In this document: piece after piece, positions 23,465 through 34,869 of the stretch
How positions within the stretch are numbered: the stretch's first letter is position 1
How the letters are laid out: every line of letters starts with the position of its first letter
Origin: Hevea brasiliensis
Taxonomy: Eukaryota; Streptophyta; Magnoliopsida; Malpighiales; Euphorbiaceae
Length of the DNA stretch: 64,000 nucleotides
Reading direction: 5' to 3'
Assembly (NCBI RefSeq): GCF_030052815.1
Contig: NC_079510.1
Span: 45,970,725 to 46,034,724, forward strand
Notes under the pieces: model-generated
Database searches by the model: none
Seen by the model: the letters and a program-made list of their open reading frames with translations, nothing else
Told to the model about the DNA's origin: nothing
Position numbers and translations under genes: made by a program

Positions 23465-24031
23465 CTTGTATATATTTGAAATGAAATGAAATTCCTTTTT
23501 TTTGTTCAATGCTTGGATGAGATCGGAAAGTATCTAAGTTGCATAAGCACTTGATTGTCTAAACATATTAGAACAACAGCTAAAAGTGATTATTAATCTA
23601 AGTGTAAGAGGTAGAAAAACATTGTAAGCAAGAGATCGGCAAACGCCAAATGGGACTTGATTAAAATTGGAAACTTGATTTGAACACTTAAGATCGGAAT
23701 CATCCTTAAACCGGATTGGAACCTTAACTTTATCAGACGATTATCCCCAAACTTTTAAAAGGGAGATTGGCAAACAGACTGGAGGCATGAAGACCTGACG
23801 TTGGTTTGGTTTCGCTAGATAAGAGATCGGACATGTGATTGACTGGTCAGGAGACTTGACAATTGGTTTGAGAGATCGGTGAGGCTTTAAATGATATGGG
23901 GACTTAGTATTGATTCGATTCCTTTTGAGGAGAGATCGAAAATGTGATTGGCTAGCAAAGGGAGACTCAGTGCTGGGGATCGGTTTCAAAGTTTATTGAT
24001 TTTGGGGATCGGCCAAAATATAGTGTCGACA

Positions 24032-24901
24032 ATTATAATATAAACCCAAATCAAATAAGTACTTCTAACACATGCAAAATTCTAGGAGTTAGTAAAATTA
24101 TACAAACATCATAAATATTAATGGATGACCTGCGAGGGAGAGAGGTAGGTTAGAACTCAACAAGAAATCTTCTGTATCCTGGAAAAATAAGATAAACAGG
24201 AGTGAGCGTTCGACTCAGAGAGTAAAATACCAATTTTAACTACAATTTTTATAACTACCTAAAGCTAATGCATCCTAAAGAATGGAATACAACACTATCA
24301 AAATTTTCATACACATCACATCATAATAGCAAAAAGGCAATTTGGAGCACTCACACACCCAATAATGTTCAAACAGTACATATATGGGAGCTGATCCACT
24401 ATACAGCTCTCTTAATCCAACTTCTGCTAGTGAGTGTCTCTCAAGCTGGACTTTCGCTTAATAAATTAAATGCGGGGGCCAGCGAGTGTCTCTCAAGTCG
24501 TGCCTACCCCGACTTATCCATAAAAGACTAGGTCCCAACTAGTGTCTCTCAAGTCGCGTCCACCCATCATATCCATATCCAATACCACACACACGCCAAC
24601 GCATGTATACTATTCCAAATTACTATAAACAACAACCATGGCACTTCATTAATTAAAAATGCATTATAAAACGTGCCTAGTATTTAACTACATAGATACA
24701 TATTTATAAGTGATGCATGGACATGCTTGAACATATAATAATATTGAAATTATAATTAAAATTAATATTTTACTTACAGACTTAAACCGAGGTCACTGCA
24801 GTGGCTGGGCGGAGGAGGAAGACTGTCTTGACTCACTTGACAAATTTCATTGCAATTATTTGATATATTTGACTCAATACAAGTTTGGAAAAGACCAAAG
24901 A
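24032..24901. repeat. Fragment of an older LTR (left piece)
   Basis: No coding capacity. Contains three short related segments starting GTGTCTCTCAAG near 24433, 24487 and 24542. It is bounded on the left by the Ogre-like element and on the right by the solo LTR at 24902. Together with 28509-29978 it appears to be one LTR interrupted twice. The short ORF on the minus strand at 24774-25043 crosses the solo LTR boundary and is not a gene. Confidence 0.5.
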
Positions 24902-27900
24902 TGTCACACCCTACCCCTCCGTAAGGCATAACATGATCCCGTAGTATACCTAATGAATTACCAACTTCGTCTACTAATAACCCATTAAATACACTACAAG
25001 GGATTTTAAAACTTTTCTTACTTCTTTTTATAGTGGTGAGCACTATTGACAGGTGTTAAAAAAATTTTTAACTGAAGTGAAACTAAATAATTTATTTGAA
25101 GTATTAATAATTTCTGTAAAAATTTTGGCAGAATGCCATCTGTATGTTGAATAAAACAGTTCTTCAAAAACCTGTAAAAAGTACTTCAAATATATAATTC
25201 TTCAATTTCAAACTCCAATAATTTGTTCAACACAATAAATTTCTCAACATTATCAACTCAGTTCAACAATCAATTTTCTAGTGTTTTCAAAAGCTGAGAT
25301 AAAAGAAAAATATCACAATATTTACAAGCCAAAATAATTTATAAATTTAGTTTACAACTTTAATGTATAATTTTAATTTACAACTGCTCAAAACCAAGAA
25401 CAATATATACATACAGTAAACATACATTACAGCACAAAATATAAAATATGGTATACTCCATATACCCGGTGAAATCTTAAAATATAGTACAAGCAGATCT
25501 GCTGTCACATCGATAAAGAATGAAAGCTATCACGAGTAAAATTTACTCAGTGGTGCACAATAACAATTTGAAATGCGATATATAAAACTTTTATTGACAA
25601 TTTACAAATCAAATAATTCACAATTCCATCTCACAATTTACAAAGTTCATATAACACAAATTTGATCAAACAATTGAATAACACAGTTTTGCCAATCAAT
25701 GACACCATTTGATCAAATAACTGAATAATACAGTTTTGCTAATCAATAACACAGTTTGATCAAATAACTGAATAACACGGTGTTGCCAATCAATAACACA
25801 ATTTGATCAAATAACTGAATAATACAGTTCTTCCAATCAATAACACAATTTGATCAAATAACTGAATAACACAGTTTTGCCAATCAATAACACAACTTAG
25901 GTCATGACACAAACTTTTCCGAACATGCCGTGTGTACATCACGACAAGGCACACTCACCCCAATAATCGAAATCAATGAGGGAGGAAGCTAGCTAGATAA
26001 TGAGAACTCATCCACACTCACCTCAGACTAACAAGTTAAAGAGAGAGAAATATAATTACACTCACCCCATAAATGGAGGAGGAACATAGTAATATTATCA
26101 TACCAAGTGTGAATCAAAACAATTCTAAATCACAATATTTAAATATTTTATACAAATCACAAATCATATTTTATCTTAAAAATTCCATTTGTAAAGTAGG
26201 CAACACAATAATTTCCAATTAAGATTCCCAAGGCCAAAACAATAAAAAATTATTCATAACTCATTTCTCTAAATAAATTTTCTGGTAAAAGCAGTGAATA
26301 TAAAAAGTATTATGCACAGACCTCTGATATATGCCTCTTGGCCCTGACTCAGTGTTCCTTATGATTCCCAATATCCTTTTCAATTGAAACACACAATATA
26401 AAGTATTTTAGTACTCAATAAATTTGTTTCTAATAATAAAATCTAATATTTAAATTTTCTTGGTACTATTTCCTTCAATTCATTTCATTAGTCAACCTAT
26501 AATGCTAACCCTTGATGCACTCTAAGTTAGTCAATTCTAATGTTACCAATATATCACATTTTATAGCCCTTTTAGTGTTGGTATATGTCACCAATTTCAT
26601 TTCCAAGTGTATTGCATTTTATTACAATTTATCGAATTTCGATGTACTATTTTGACCTAGCCGGACGACCTAGTTTCCTCGATTTTCAATCCAAACTACA
26701 AACTTGTAGGTCTATGTCTTATTGCACGCGAAGTAAAATTTTAGGTCATTCTGAGTTGTGTAGACCAAGTTATGGTCAATTTACCAATGCTGGACATAAT
26801 GCACCAAAATGGTAACTTTACGTCATTTTTAGGTCACTTTTGGTTCGGTCAGTTTTAGTACCTGAACTTGTGCAAGCTATTTGGCTTGGTTCTTACCATT
26901 TTTGGGCTTTGGTGTCTTCATAAGAATTGTAGATATATGTCTAAACTATTCATGGTAAAAATTTCAGGTCAATTGGATCTGTTTTGAGTAAGTTATGATC
27001 AAAACACTAACTACTGCCCAAATGGTCAATTTTCAGTCTTTCAAGTCACTAATCCAGATTTGGTCATTTTTCAAGTCACCTTCTAGGTAGAATTTTGGTA
27101 AGCTTCCTTCATGAAAGTTAGCACATTTTGTGCCTAGTTTCACCTCTAATTGGTCTCATACCAATTGGAGTCACACACTTAAGGTTCTAAGCCAAAACAC
27201 ACACTGCCCTACTACATACTTCTCATCACTTACCAATTACATATTCAACACTTACCAAACTACTTCCTTCATGCCAATTCTGGTTTGTACCTTACCATTA
27301 ACACATTTAACAACATATTTTGGTCATTTTGGACAGCTTGTAACTATTCTCAATATGCACACTATAACACAGAATTTTTCAAAGTCCATTTACACCATTT
27401 AACCCAATGAACATACCCCATTTATATATCCAATTTCAAACTATTATACACATATCCTGCTGCTATCAATAACAACATCTTAAACATCCATATACAAGTA
27501 AAAACAAGCTACATATACTGAATTTCCATGGCTACCAAAATGTACATCTCCATTAAAACATCAAACTTCAAAAATTCTTCCATAAATCAACTACCCATAA
27601 CCTTGGTTACACTTTTAATGAAACAAGAATTGAAAACACTCACTTACTACTTTTGAAGCTTGATCAAAACCTCACTAAACTTCTTAAAATTGTTGTCAAA
27701 CTCTTCCTTGCAAGGTAAGGATTAACTTTAAAGAAGAGACTTAGTGGAAAGGAGGGCTTCAAGTGTGTTGCATGGAGCTTCACTCAACGGCCATAGAGGT
27801 TTCTCTCCTAAAGGTTTCGGCTAGTTTAATAAATGGAGAAGATGAAGGAATATTCTTGCCCAAATCTGCTTAATGGTCCACTTTGAAGATGTTAGTAGAT

Positions 27901-28508
27901 CACTAAAATCAATTATAAGGTTTGTTTATTCCAAAGTTTCTAATTTCTCACATTTTCCTCCTATCTTTTGCTATTTAGATTATGTACCACCATTTTAATT
28001 TTTCATGACATTTTCCTAGTGTAATATCATGTATTTTTAATGGAAATTTAGGTCAAAAGGCAACTTGGGATGTCAAATGACCACAATGCCCCTATTCGGA
28101 TTGCATTCCCGATTTTTCGGTAACACCGAGTTTTGTCGTTTTCTCGATTTCTCGTTTTTCTTTGTACTAATTAATTAATTTTTCTTTGATATTTCTAAGG
28201 ACATTTATACTTCAATAAGTCTTTAATTATGTCTCGAAACTAAATTCCGAGGGTTCCTCGCAGTCTGGGTCACTATTGCTGTAGTAACTTCCCTTGCGAT
28301 CACCCATCATTTGCCATGTCTGCTCGTTTAACTTAGTTTCATTTCATTGCTATTATTTTTCCTTTGTTTTCTTGTATTTTCCTTTCTTGTATTTCATTAT
28401 TTTATGTCTCCTCACTAACATTTAAATATAATTCCAAGCATCCTAGCTGTCCGGACAGATATTGTCACCAGAACAGTAGAATGCATTACCGAACATAGGG
28501 GTGTTACA
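24902..28508. mobile_element. Solo LTR, 3.6 kb, with AAAGA target duplication
   Basis: Starts TGTCACACCCTACCCC and ends AGGGGTGTTACA, with AAAGA at 24897-24901 and again at 28509-28513. Only one LTR-like unit lies between the duplications, with no internal coding region, PBS or second LTR, so this is a solo LTR. Read on the minus strand it starts TGTAACACCCC, a start typical of Tekay/Del chromovirus LTRs (inference). It contains a 47-bp tandem array at 25651-25893. Otherwise it is AT-rich with only short chance ORFs. Confidence 0.8.
25651..25893. repeat. 47-bp tandem repeat inside the solo LTR, about five units
   Basis: Units read roughly AATCAATAACACAGTTTGAT, CAAATAACTGAATAACACAG, TTTTGCC. 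The first unit is the most diverged. No function evident. Confidence 0.88.
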
Positions 28509-29978
28509 AAAGACACCCTAAGTCATGCCGAAAATCCGCCAGAGTCTCCTCTATACCTAAGACTTACCCAACCTGCAAAAGGGTTCAAAATGCACTTCTA
28601 TATCCACAAGTCACACATCCACAACTCAATCACTTCACATGGCTCCTCCTAGGCCCATCAAAATAGTCAACAACTACAATTTGAAAAATTATAATTTAAT
28701 CCCTACAATTATCCCTTTTAGCAAAAACTACCCAATTGAGTTCTAAAAATTCTAAAACTTTACCCCGCGGTCCTTAGCAATATTATTAAGCTAATGAAAA
28801 AGGAATTATATTTTTCTAACATAACACGAATATTTTATAAATTTTTAATCAAAATTAGGCACTAGATAATTAAGAAAAATGAGGGTTCGGGTTTACCTAT
28901 GCCAATTCTGACCTTGGAAACGCGTCTGGAATGTCTGAAAATGTTGGGGTAGCTTATACTCTCAACCCGATTCTAAAGCTTTCCCGGCCCTAAATTGCAG
29001 ACCCGAGCAACCATCGAATTTTCATGAATTGAATGTATCTACGCGAAGCCCACAACAAGGGGGTTAGTATATAATTTTTACGAAATTTTCTAAACTCATT
29101 TAATGCTCAGAAAAACACTGCGAAGTTTCGCCAGACCCACCAGAAAACGGTGTCAGAAAAATTTGAAATGGGTATTACCGCGAAGCTCTCGACGAGTGGA
29201 GCACTCCGGTACACTCGGATTTTTAGTGGGGTTTACGGTTTTCGAGAAATCTAGCTCAAAAGTCAAAATGGGCTAAAACTTTCTGAACAAAAATTGGACA
29301 AACCACTCGATGGATTTTTGTGTTCTTGATGTTTATGGAAAGTTATCGAGGTGTAGATGTGTTTTGAGATAAGACTCGGTCCGATTGGTGGCCAGATTTG
29401 CTGGAATTGGCCCGAGAAGTCGAAGCGGCGCGCTACGCGCATAAGGGGAGAAAGGGAGAGTTTTACGGAGATCAGGGCCGTCTGTGGCGAGGAAGGGTGG
29501 AGGTGGTGCGCCGGCATGTGGAGGAGGGCTTGGTGGCGATGGTCGGGGGTGAGGAGGAGAGAGGAAAGAGAAAACGGGGAGAGAAGAAGAGAGGGTCGGC
29601 GCGACGCGGGAGCAAGAAGAAAAAGATAGGACAGGTCCGATTCAATCGGTCCGACCCGATTCGGTTTGATTCGATCGGTCCGATTTAGGATACCCGAAAT
29701 TGAATTTTTTACTTTGCTCTGGGACAAAAAACGAGGCCCAAAAATTTTGAAAAACTTTCAGAAAACTCAGAAAAACTTGTAGAGTCTAAATATATTTTTA
29801 GTTTTACCATGTGGTCTTTAAATAAATTTTTAAAAATCATCAAAGTTTTATATTTTCAAAAAATCAAACCCGATTTCAAAAATTCAAAAAATTTCAAATA
29901 ATTTTCCCAAAATTTAAATAAAATAAAATATTAATAATTACATATAAAATAATAAATTTAAAAATAAGGGGTGTTACA
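28509..29978. repeat. Fragment of an older LTR (right piece)
   Basis: Follows the solo LTR target duplication and ends AAGGGGTGTTACA at 29978, the same type of terminus as the solo LTR. This suggests the solo LTR landed in a related, older element whose start lies left of the Ogre-like element, outside the window. A GC-rich, G-rich part (29360-29690) gives overlapping ORFs on both strands (Arg/Glu-rich on plus, Ser/Leu-rich on minus). These look compositional and not coding. Confidence 0.55.
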
Positions 29979-31104
29979 GAAAATGATAATATATAATTGA
30001 AAGAATTAATATTTTTTTTTCAAATTTTTATAATTATAGCTATTTTTTTAATAAAAGGTATGTTTTTCTAATCTACAGTCAAAATTGAGTTAAATCAGTT
30101 AACGTAATGTAATTTTAATTATTGGTTTCTCTTTCAGTCAAAATTTTAACTATCAATTTATTTTAATTTTCACAACTCGCTAAAATAATTCATATCAAAT
30201 TAATATATAAATATAAAGATATAATTAAAAAAATGTCATAATTATTATCAAAAGGTAATTATCATTATAATATTTTTATTTTTATTATTTAAATTCAACT
30301 ATTACTTTTTTATATTTTATTTGTTTGATTTTATTAGTATTTATATTGAAATAATAATTTTTGATCTTATAATCATATAAGAAAAATTAACAAAAAAAAT
30401 TATGCAAAAATAAATTAAATCACGAATAATGGGTATAAATAATATGCATATTAAGTTTAAAAAAACTAGTATATATAATTGGGTCTGACTAAAACTCAAA
30501 CTCAAGATCTCGTAGTTTAGACTACTCTAGTACTGCTGAGCTAAAGCTCATCCATTGAAATTTATATATTTTATAGATAATAAATCTAATGAAATAAATT
30601 TGTAATTATATTAAAACATAAAATGTAAACTAATTTTTATTATGAAAAATATTATTTTATTTTATAAAAAAAGGATCAAGGTGAGGCAAAATAAATTTGA
30701 TTCTAATTCAACCTTAAACTAAATTTTAGACATTATTGAGTAGTAAATAAAAGTTTAAGGATTAATTTTACCTTAATTTTCATTTATTTTTTTTATCTTA
30801 TTTATATGAAGCCCTGGTTCAAATTTCCATTTCTGCTCCTCCCCCTTCTCCCTCATCAATTCTGCAACCCTGTAGGATTTGAAACTTATTTACATTAGCA
30901 GTTTCACCATGTGAGAGTTGTTCTTTTGTTTGTGCATGGAAATTCTCTTTACTAGGAAGATGATATTACTACTTTATTGTCTGCAAACTTGTTAAGATTT
31001 CCCACAGTTCCCCTTCAATTGCCTCTCTGGTAGGGATTTGATTGTCCCATTAATCAATGTATCATAGTTTAACCATTGGATAGATCATGTGCTTCCTAAT
31101 AACT
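29979..31104. other. AT-rich spacer, no gene seen
   Basis: Strongly AT-rich intergenic DNA. The only structured piece is a tRNA-like fragment at 30481-30553. No ORF with coding character. Confidence 0.6.
30481..30553 (-). repeat. tRNA-like fragment, possible SINE or tRNA relic
   Basis: On the minus strand TTTAGCTCAGCAGTA resembles a pol III A box, and about 40 bases later TTGAGTTTGAGTTTTAG resembles a degraded B box. The 5' part GGATGAGCTTTAGC and the end GTCAGACCC do not pair as a proper acceptor stem. So it is not called as a tRNA gene; a tRNA-derived SINE head or pseudogene is more likely. Confidence 0.3.
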
Positions 31105-31114
31105 CATAAAAATA

Positions 31115-31602
31115 GGATAAATTTTGATAATTGTCTCTGAACTTATCTAATTATAACATTATAGTCCCTCAACTTAAAAATGTAACATAAAATCCCATCA
31201 ACTTTCAAATTTTGCACAGTAAAATCCCTCTAACCTCCAATTACCAGTTTTTCAGTTAGACGCTGACATGGACAGTTCCAGCATGAAACTTAATTAGTAT
31301 TTCTCTTTTCTCTCTTAAGCCATGTGTAAATTGAATCATTTTTCTCTCTATAGACAGAATAATTTTTAATGCTTAAAAAGAATAATTTTACACTTTGCAT
31401 AAGAGAGAAGAGAGAAATATTGACTAAATGCCATGCAGAAGCTATTCACATCAGTTTCTAACTGAAAAATCAGTAATTGAAAGTCAGAGAAATTTTACTG
31501 TGCAAAATTTAAAAGTTTAGAAGGTTTTATGTTACATTTTAAAATTAAAGGACTGTAGTGTTATAATTATATAAGTTCATGGACAGTTGTTAAAATTTAT
31601 CC
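31115..31602. mobile_element. Mutator-type MITE with 10-bp target duplication
   Basis: 488-bp element flanked by a perfect 10-bp direct repeat CATAAAAATA (31105-31114 and 31603-31612). Its ends are long inverted repeats: GGATAAATTTTGATAATTGT on the left, matching ACAGTTGTTAAAATTTATCC on the right. The complementarity continues for about 150 bases (for example CAAATTTTGCACAGTAAAAT against ATTTTACTGTGCAAAATTT). Long TIRs plus a 9-11 bp duplication are typical of MULE MITEs. No coding. Confidence 0.85.
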
Positions 31603-31739
31603 CATAAAAATATAAGCTCTTCATGAAATAAGAAAACAGATCTTATATAATTGTTAATGAGAATGCATGGAAAGCACTGAATAATATATCTCTTTTAGTT
31701 GTGCACATTAACTTGTCAATAGAAAGCTAGAGTTTTGGA

Positions 31740-32487
31740 TAAGTACTCTAGAGTCAAAGGATTTTAAGTTAAGTAGAACAAAGACAGAATATATGCATTG
31801 CAAGTTCAGTGAAGATCAAACTGATGATAGGGAATGAGTTAGTTTTGATAGAGTCGTACTGCTCCAAAGTAATCACTTTAAATATCTCAGCTCGATCCTT
31901 CAAGTAGATGGGGGATGTGAGGAAGATGTTAGTCATAGGATTAAAGCCGGATGGTTGAAATGGAGAAGGGTCACGGGAGTTTTATGTGATCACAAGATTC
32001 CCAATAAGTTGAAAGGAAAATTTTACCGTTCAGCCATACGACCAGCCATATTATATGGTAGTAAGTGTTGGGCACTGAAGGAGTCGTATGTGTCTAAGAT
32101 AAGAGTTGCGGAAATGAAAATGTTAAGGTGAATGAGTGGTCATATTAGACTAGATAAAGTCTGTAATGAGAGTATTAGAAAAAAGGTAAGAGTGGTGCCA
32201 ATTGAGGATAAGTAGAGAAAAGGGAGATTGAGGTAGTTTGATCATGTGAAGCGTAGACATACGAAGACTCCAGTTAGACAAGTAGAGCACATTAGGTTAG
32301 AGGATAGAAAGAAAAGAAGGGGTAGACCTAAACTGACTTGGAGGAAAGTAATATAAATGACCTAGAAGCATTACACATTTCTAAAGATTTAACCTAAAAT
32401 CGTTTAGAATGAAAAAAGAGAATCCATATAGCCGATCCCAAATTCTTGAGATAAAGGCTTAGTTGAGTTGAGTTGAATTATGCACAT
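31740..32487 (+). pseudogene. 5'-truncated RTE-type LINE fragment
   Basis: The plus-strand translation shows the end of a LINE reverse transcriptase: [71 protein letters not shown], then degraded RGRPKLTW. Several stops (for example near 32130 and 32212) show it is dead. The AILYGSKCWALK and RPKLTW motifs are typical of plant RTE-clade elements. The 3' end is TTGAGTTGAGTTGAA, a short tandem tail as seen in RTE elements in place of a poly-A. Most of the element, including endonuclease and RT core, is missing. Confidence 0.8.
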
Positions 32488-32988
32488 TAACTTATTGTTT
32501 TTGTCAGTTGATGCTCCATTGACTTTAAGGTTGAGGATTTGATTGTTTAGTTTCAAGATTTGCTGGTTTGTTTTATTGACATTTTTAGCTTGTATATTTA
32601 TGATTATACATGTTTTGGTAAGGATATGAAGAATTTTTGGTTATCCATGATGATAAGAAAAATTCCCATCCACACAAAAGTAATTGAAGCCATGTATCCT
32701 TACAGGTAACGTATTATAATTAATAACCAGCATCTACATCAAGATTGAATAAATTAAAAAATTTGAAAAAGAAAGAGAAAAATCTTAAACTATAACAATA
32801 ATAACGATGAAGGTCAAATGAACTTTCTCATCATATGCTAATCTCTCCACATTCAACAAATCTCTAGCAGGAGGCAGGTGATTGTGAGAAGGATGTTAAG
32901 CTGCAAAAGTGAAAGGAAACTTATCATTAATTAACTAATTAATGCTTGCGTATACAAATTGGAAAAGAAAGGAGGGGAAGAATCGAAC
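32488..32988. other. Spacer and MYB 3' flank
   Basis: AT-rich. The part nearest 32988 is the likely 3' untranslated region of the MYB gene. Nothing else recognised. Confidence 0.5.
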
Positions 32989-34036
32989 TTACTCTTGAAT
33001 ATCTTTCCAGAAGGAATCATCATCTATTAGCTTATCCCAAGAATCAACGACATCGTTTAATGGGTTAGCATTGCTTTCCATTTGATTGACCATGGAAGTC
33101 CCAGTAGAGGATGAGTTTGAGGCTGGAACCAACTGATGACGAAGTGGGTTTCCGGTCTGAATATCACAGCAACTGTTCATAATCAAGTTGTTATTCTCCA
33201 TGTTAAGGCCCAGTAATTCACCTTCAAGGGATGCCCATAGATTGGCATTATCTATGACTCCAATGGTTGGTGCTTGAGAGGGAAGATCCTCGGATCGTGC
33301 AAATGGTTCGTTGGTGTACAAGGAGGTTGTAGCAGTCTTATTGAGTAGTTGTTCAAGTGGGTAAAGATTTTGGGTTCCTGCTGAAACAGTAACACCAGGA
33401 AACGTGCTTGTATTCATAATCTGCTGTAATAGATTATGCAACAATCGAATGTTGGTTAGGTGAGTGGCGTCTGCCAGTTGTAACTTAACGATATTGTTCC
33501 AAGGACTTGTCAAATTGCCAAATAGTAAGGCAGAAAGATTCAAAAGATGATTGAGATCAGCTCTAGGCTTGTGTGTGTTAGGGTCAATTCCCATTTGGAG
33601 GAGCTTCTTCCTCATGTGGGTGTTCCAAAAGTTCTTGATCTCATTATCTGTCCGTCCTGGAAGATGTGTAGCTATCCTTGACCACCTGCCACACCAGAGC
33701 ATGTTTAAAATTAAGAAAGAACAGTTGACACATTTTCAAGACTCATTCGTCTATGAAAAATCTTAATACGTACTTGTTTCCAAGAACTGAATGAAGATTA
33801 ACTATGAGTCGTTCTTCCTCTTCAGAAAATTTTCCTCTCTTGATATCAGGCCTCAGATAATTTGTCCACCGTAGTCTGCAACTCTTTCCGCACCTGTTCA
33901 ACCCTGCAAGCTTTGGCAGAGTCCTCCAACTTCCATGACCATTTCTGTTGATATAATCAACTAGTTTCTCATCCTCCTCGGGTGTCCATGGACCCTTCTT
34001 CAAGCTACTGTCAAAGCAACATGGAGACCTAACCAT
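32989..34036 (-). CDS. R2R3-MYB transcription factor (MYB93/MYB39-like)
   Basis: DNA-binding transcription factor of the nucleus. Two exons: 34036-33774 and 33685-32989, with an 88-bp GT-AG intron (33773-33686). The product is 319 aa. R2 (about residues 14-62) has [22 protein letters not shown] and [14 protein letters not shown]3 (about 66-113) has [17 protein letters not shown] and, across the splice, [20 protein letters not shown]. Expected Trp residues are present, with Phe at the first R3 position as usual. After R3, [20 protein letters not shown] resembles the MYB39/MYB9/107 and MYB53/92/93 groups, known for suberin and root-barrier control; which group is uncertain. The acidic C-terminus ([18 protein letters not shown]) looks like an activation domain. 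No intron interrupts R2, where most family members have one. A TATA-like box lies about 120 bases upstream. Confidence 0.93.
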
Positions 34037-34152
34037 TATGTCTGTGCAGTGTGTACTATTCTATGCAGTGACCAATGCAGGACAGGTTTTGGATACCTTA
34101 GTTGAGAGCAATACAGTTGATTTTACTCTAGAAGACACAAGTACGATGGCTT

Positions 34153-34161
34153 TATAGATGC
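34153..34161 (-). promoter_or_regulatory. TATA-like box of the MYB gene
   Basis: The minus strand reads CTATAAAG about 120 bases before the ATG at 34036. Plausible core promoter from position and sequence only. Confidence 0.45.
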
Positions 34162-34869
34162 ATGGTACAAGAAAATCAAGGGAGAAAACGTCATTTTCTT
34201 TTAAGATTTATTCTAATTAAACTTCCAAAATCGAGGCAACAATAGAGAAAGTCACCTAGCAGCCCATATTCAAAGCAAAGAGGAAGCGTATAAGCAACTG
34301 ATTATGGCACTAAAAACAGGATTAGGTAGTGCAAGTGTGATAAAATAAGGTCGGTAAAAATGGATGAATGTTGAGAATTCATTTCTGGGTCAAAAAAGGC
34401 CTTCGTTTAATTCAGATTATTGCACAGTGCGAATGTATTACACTTGATCAATGAATGAATGACATGAAAAATACTTTATATTTGTTAATAGTATTGCTTC
34501 GAGTATAGCAAAGAATTTTTCCTTGCAATGTGTAATCTCATCCACCTGTTGGGTTGACCTTAAAATGGTTTGGTTTGCAGATGAGGCCAAGAATTAAAGG
34601 ATGCAAATGTCAATGAAACACATCTAAGACCAGCAAATCAAATAATTACGATGTTAATAAAGACAAGATTAGCAAACCATTTGCATGTTAAATTTAGGCG
34701 ACTTTGTTGTTTTGTAAAAAATAAATTATCTGTCAATAATATTTTTTTAAGAAAATAACTTTTTTTTTATTATTATTTTGTTGAACACTGAAATACTTTC
34801 TAATGTTTGAAGTACACATTAAAAATGTTAACTTTCTTTCTTTCAATTTATAATATTATATAATATTTG
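34162..34869. other. MYB promoter region and spacer
   Basis: AT-rich upstream DNA with no ORF. Specific regulatory motifs were not resolved with confidence. Confidence 0.5.

Larger units (their letters stand above)
1..24031 (-). mobile_element. Ogre/Tat-type Ty3-gypsy retrotransposon, left end outside window
   Basis: Very large LTR retrotransposon read right to left. The LTRs begin TGTCG and end CGACA. The internal region (5350-17844, 12.5 kb) holds PBS, leader, ORF1, gag, protease, RT, RNase H, a second archaeal-type RNase H, integrase, tandem repeats and PPT, in that order. An extra ORF upstream of gag, a dual RNase H, LTRs above 5 kb, a total above 24 kb and 3' tandem repeats are known traits of the Ogre/Tat lineage, so the assignment is firm. 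All coding frames carry stops or frameshifts. By eye the two LTRs differ at about a dozen sites, mostly transitions, in the 330 bases after 273/18853. This suggests a moderately old, methylated, inactive copy. The left LTR runs past the window start, so the left target duplication cannot be checked; the right flank begins ATTAT. Confidence 0.93.
17845..24031 (-). repeat. 5' LTR of the Ogre-like element (complete, 6187 bp)
   Basis: The boundaries are TGTCGC at 17845, three bases beyond the PBS, and GTCGACA ending at 24031, which form a short terminal inverted repeat. In element orientation U3 runs from 24031 down to a TATA box near 19880, and R/U5 continues to 17845. U5 includes a conserved-looking segment near 17990-18050 (GGTTCGGGGTCCG then GGTGTTAGGCACCCC) and a minisatellite at 18250-18850. 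U3 carries an antisense spliced gene at 21628-23464. Matches the left LTR throughout, apart from point changes, small indels and about 109 extra bases near 23822-23940. Confidence 0.92.

Noticed and set aside
24774..25043. 89-aa minus ORF
   Set aside because: Crosses the solo LTR boundary at 24902, so it is a chance fusion.
25651..25893. Possible CRISPR-like regular repeats
   Set aside because: Units are directly adjacent with no unique spacers, in plant LTR DNA; a plain tandem repeat.
29263..29727. 154-aa minus ORF and overlapping Arg-rich plus ORFs
   Set aside because: GC-rich, low-complexity region inside an LTR fragment; open in several frames at once.
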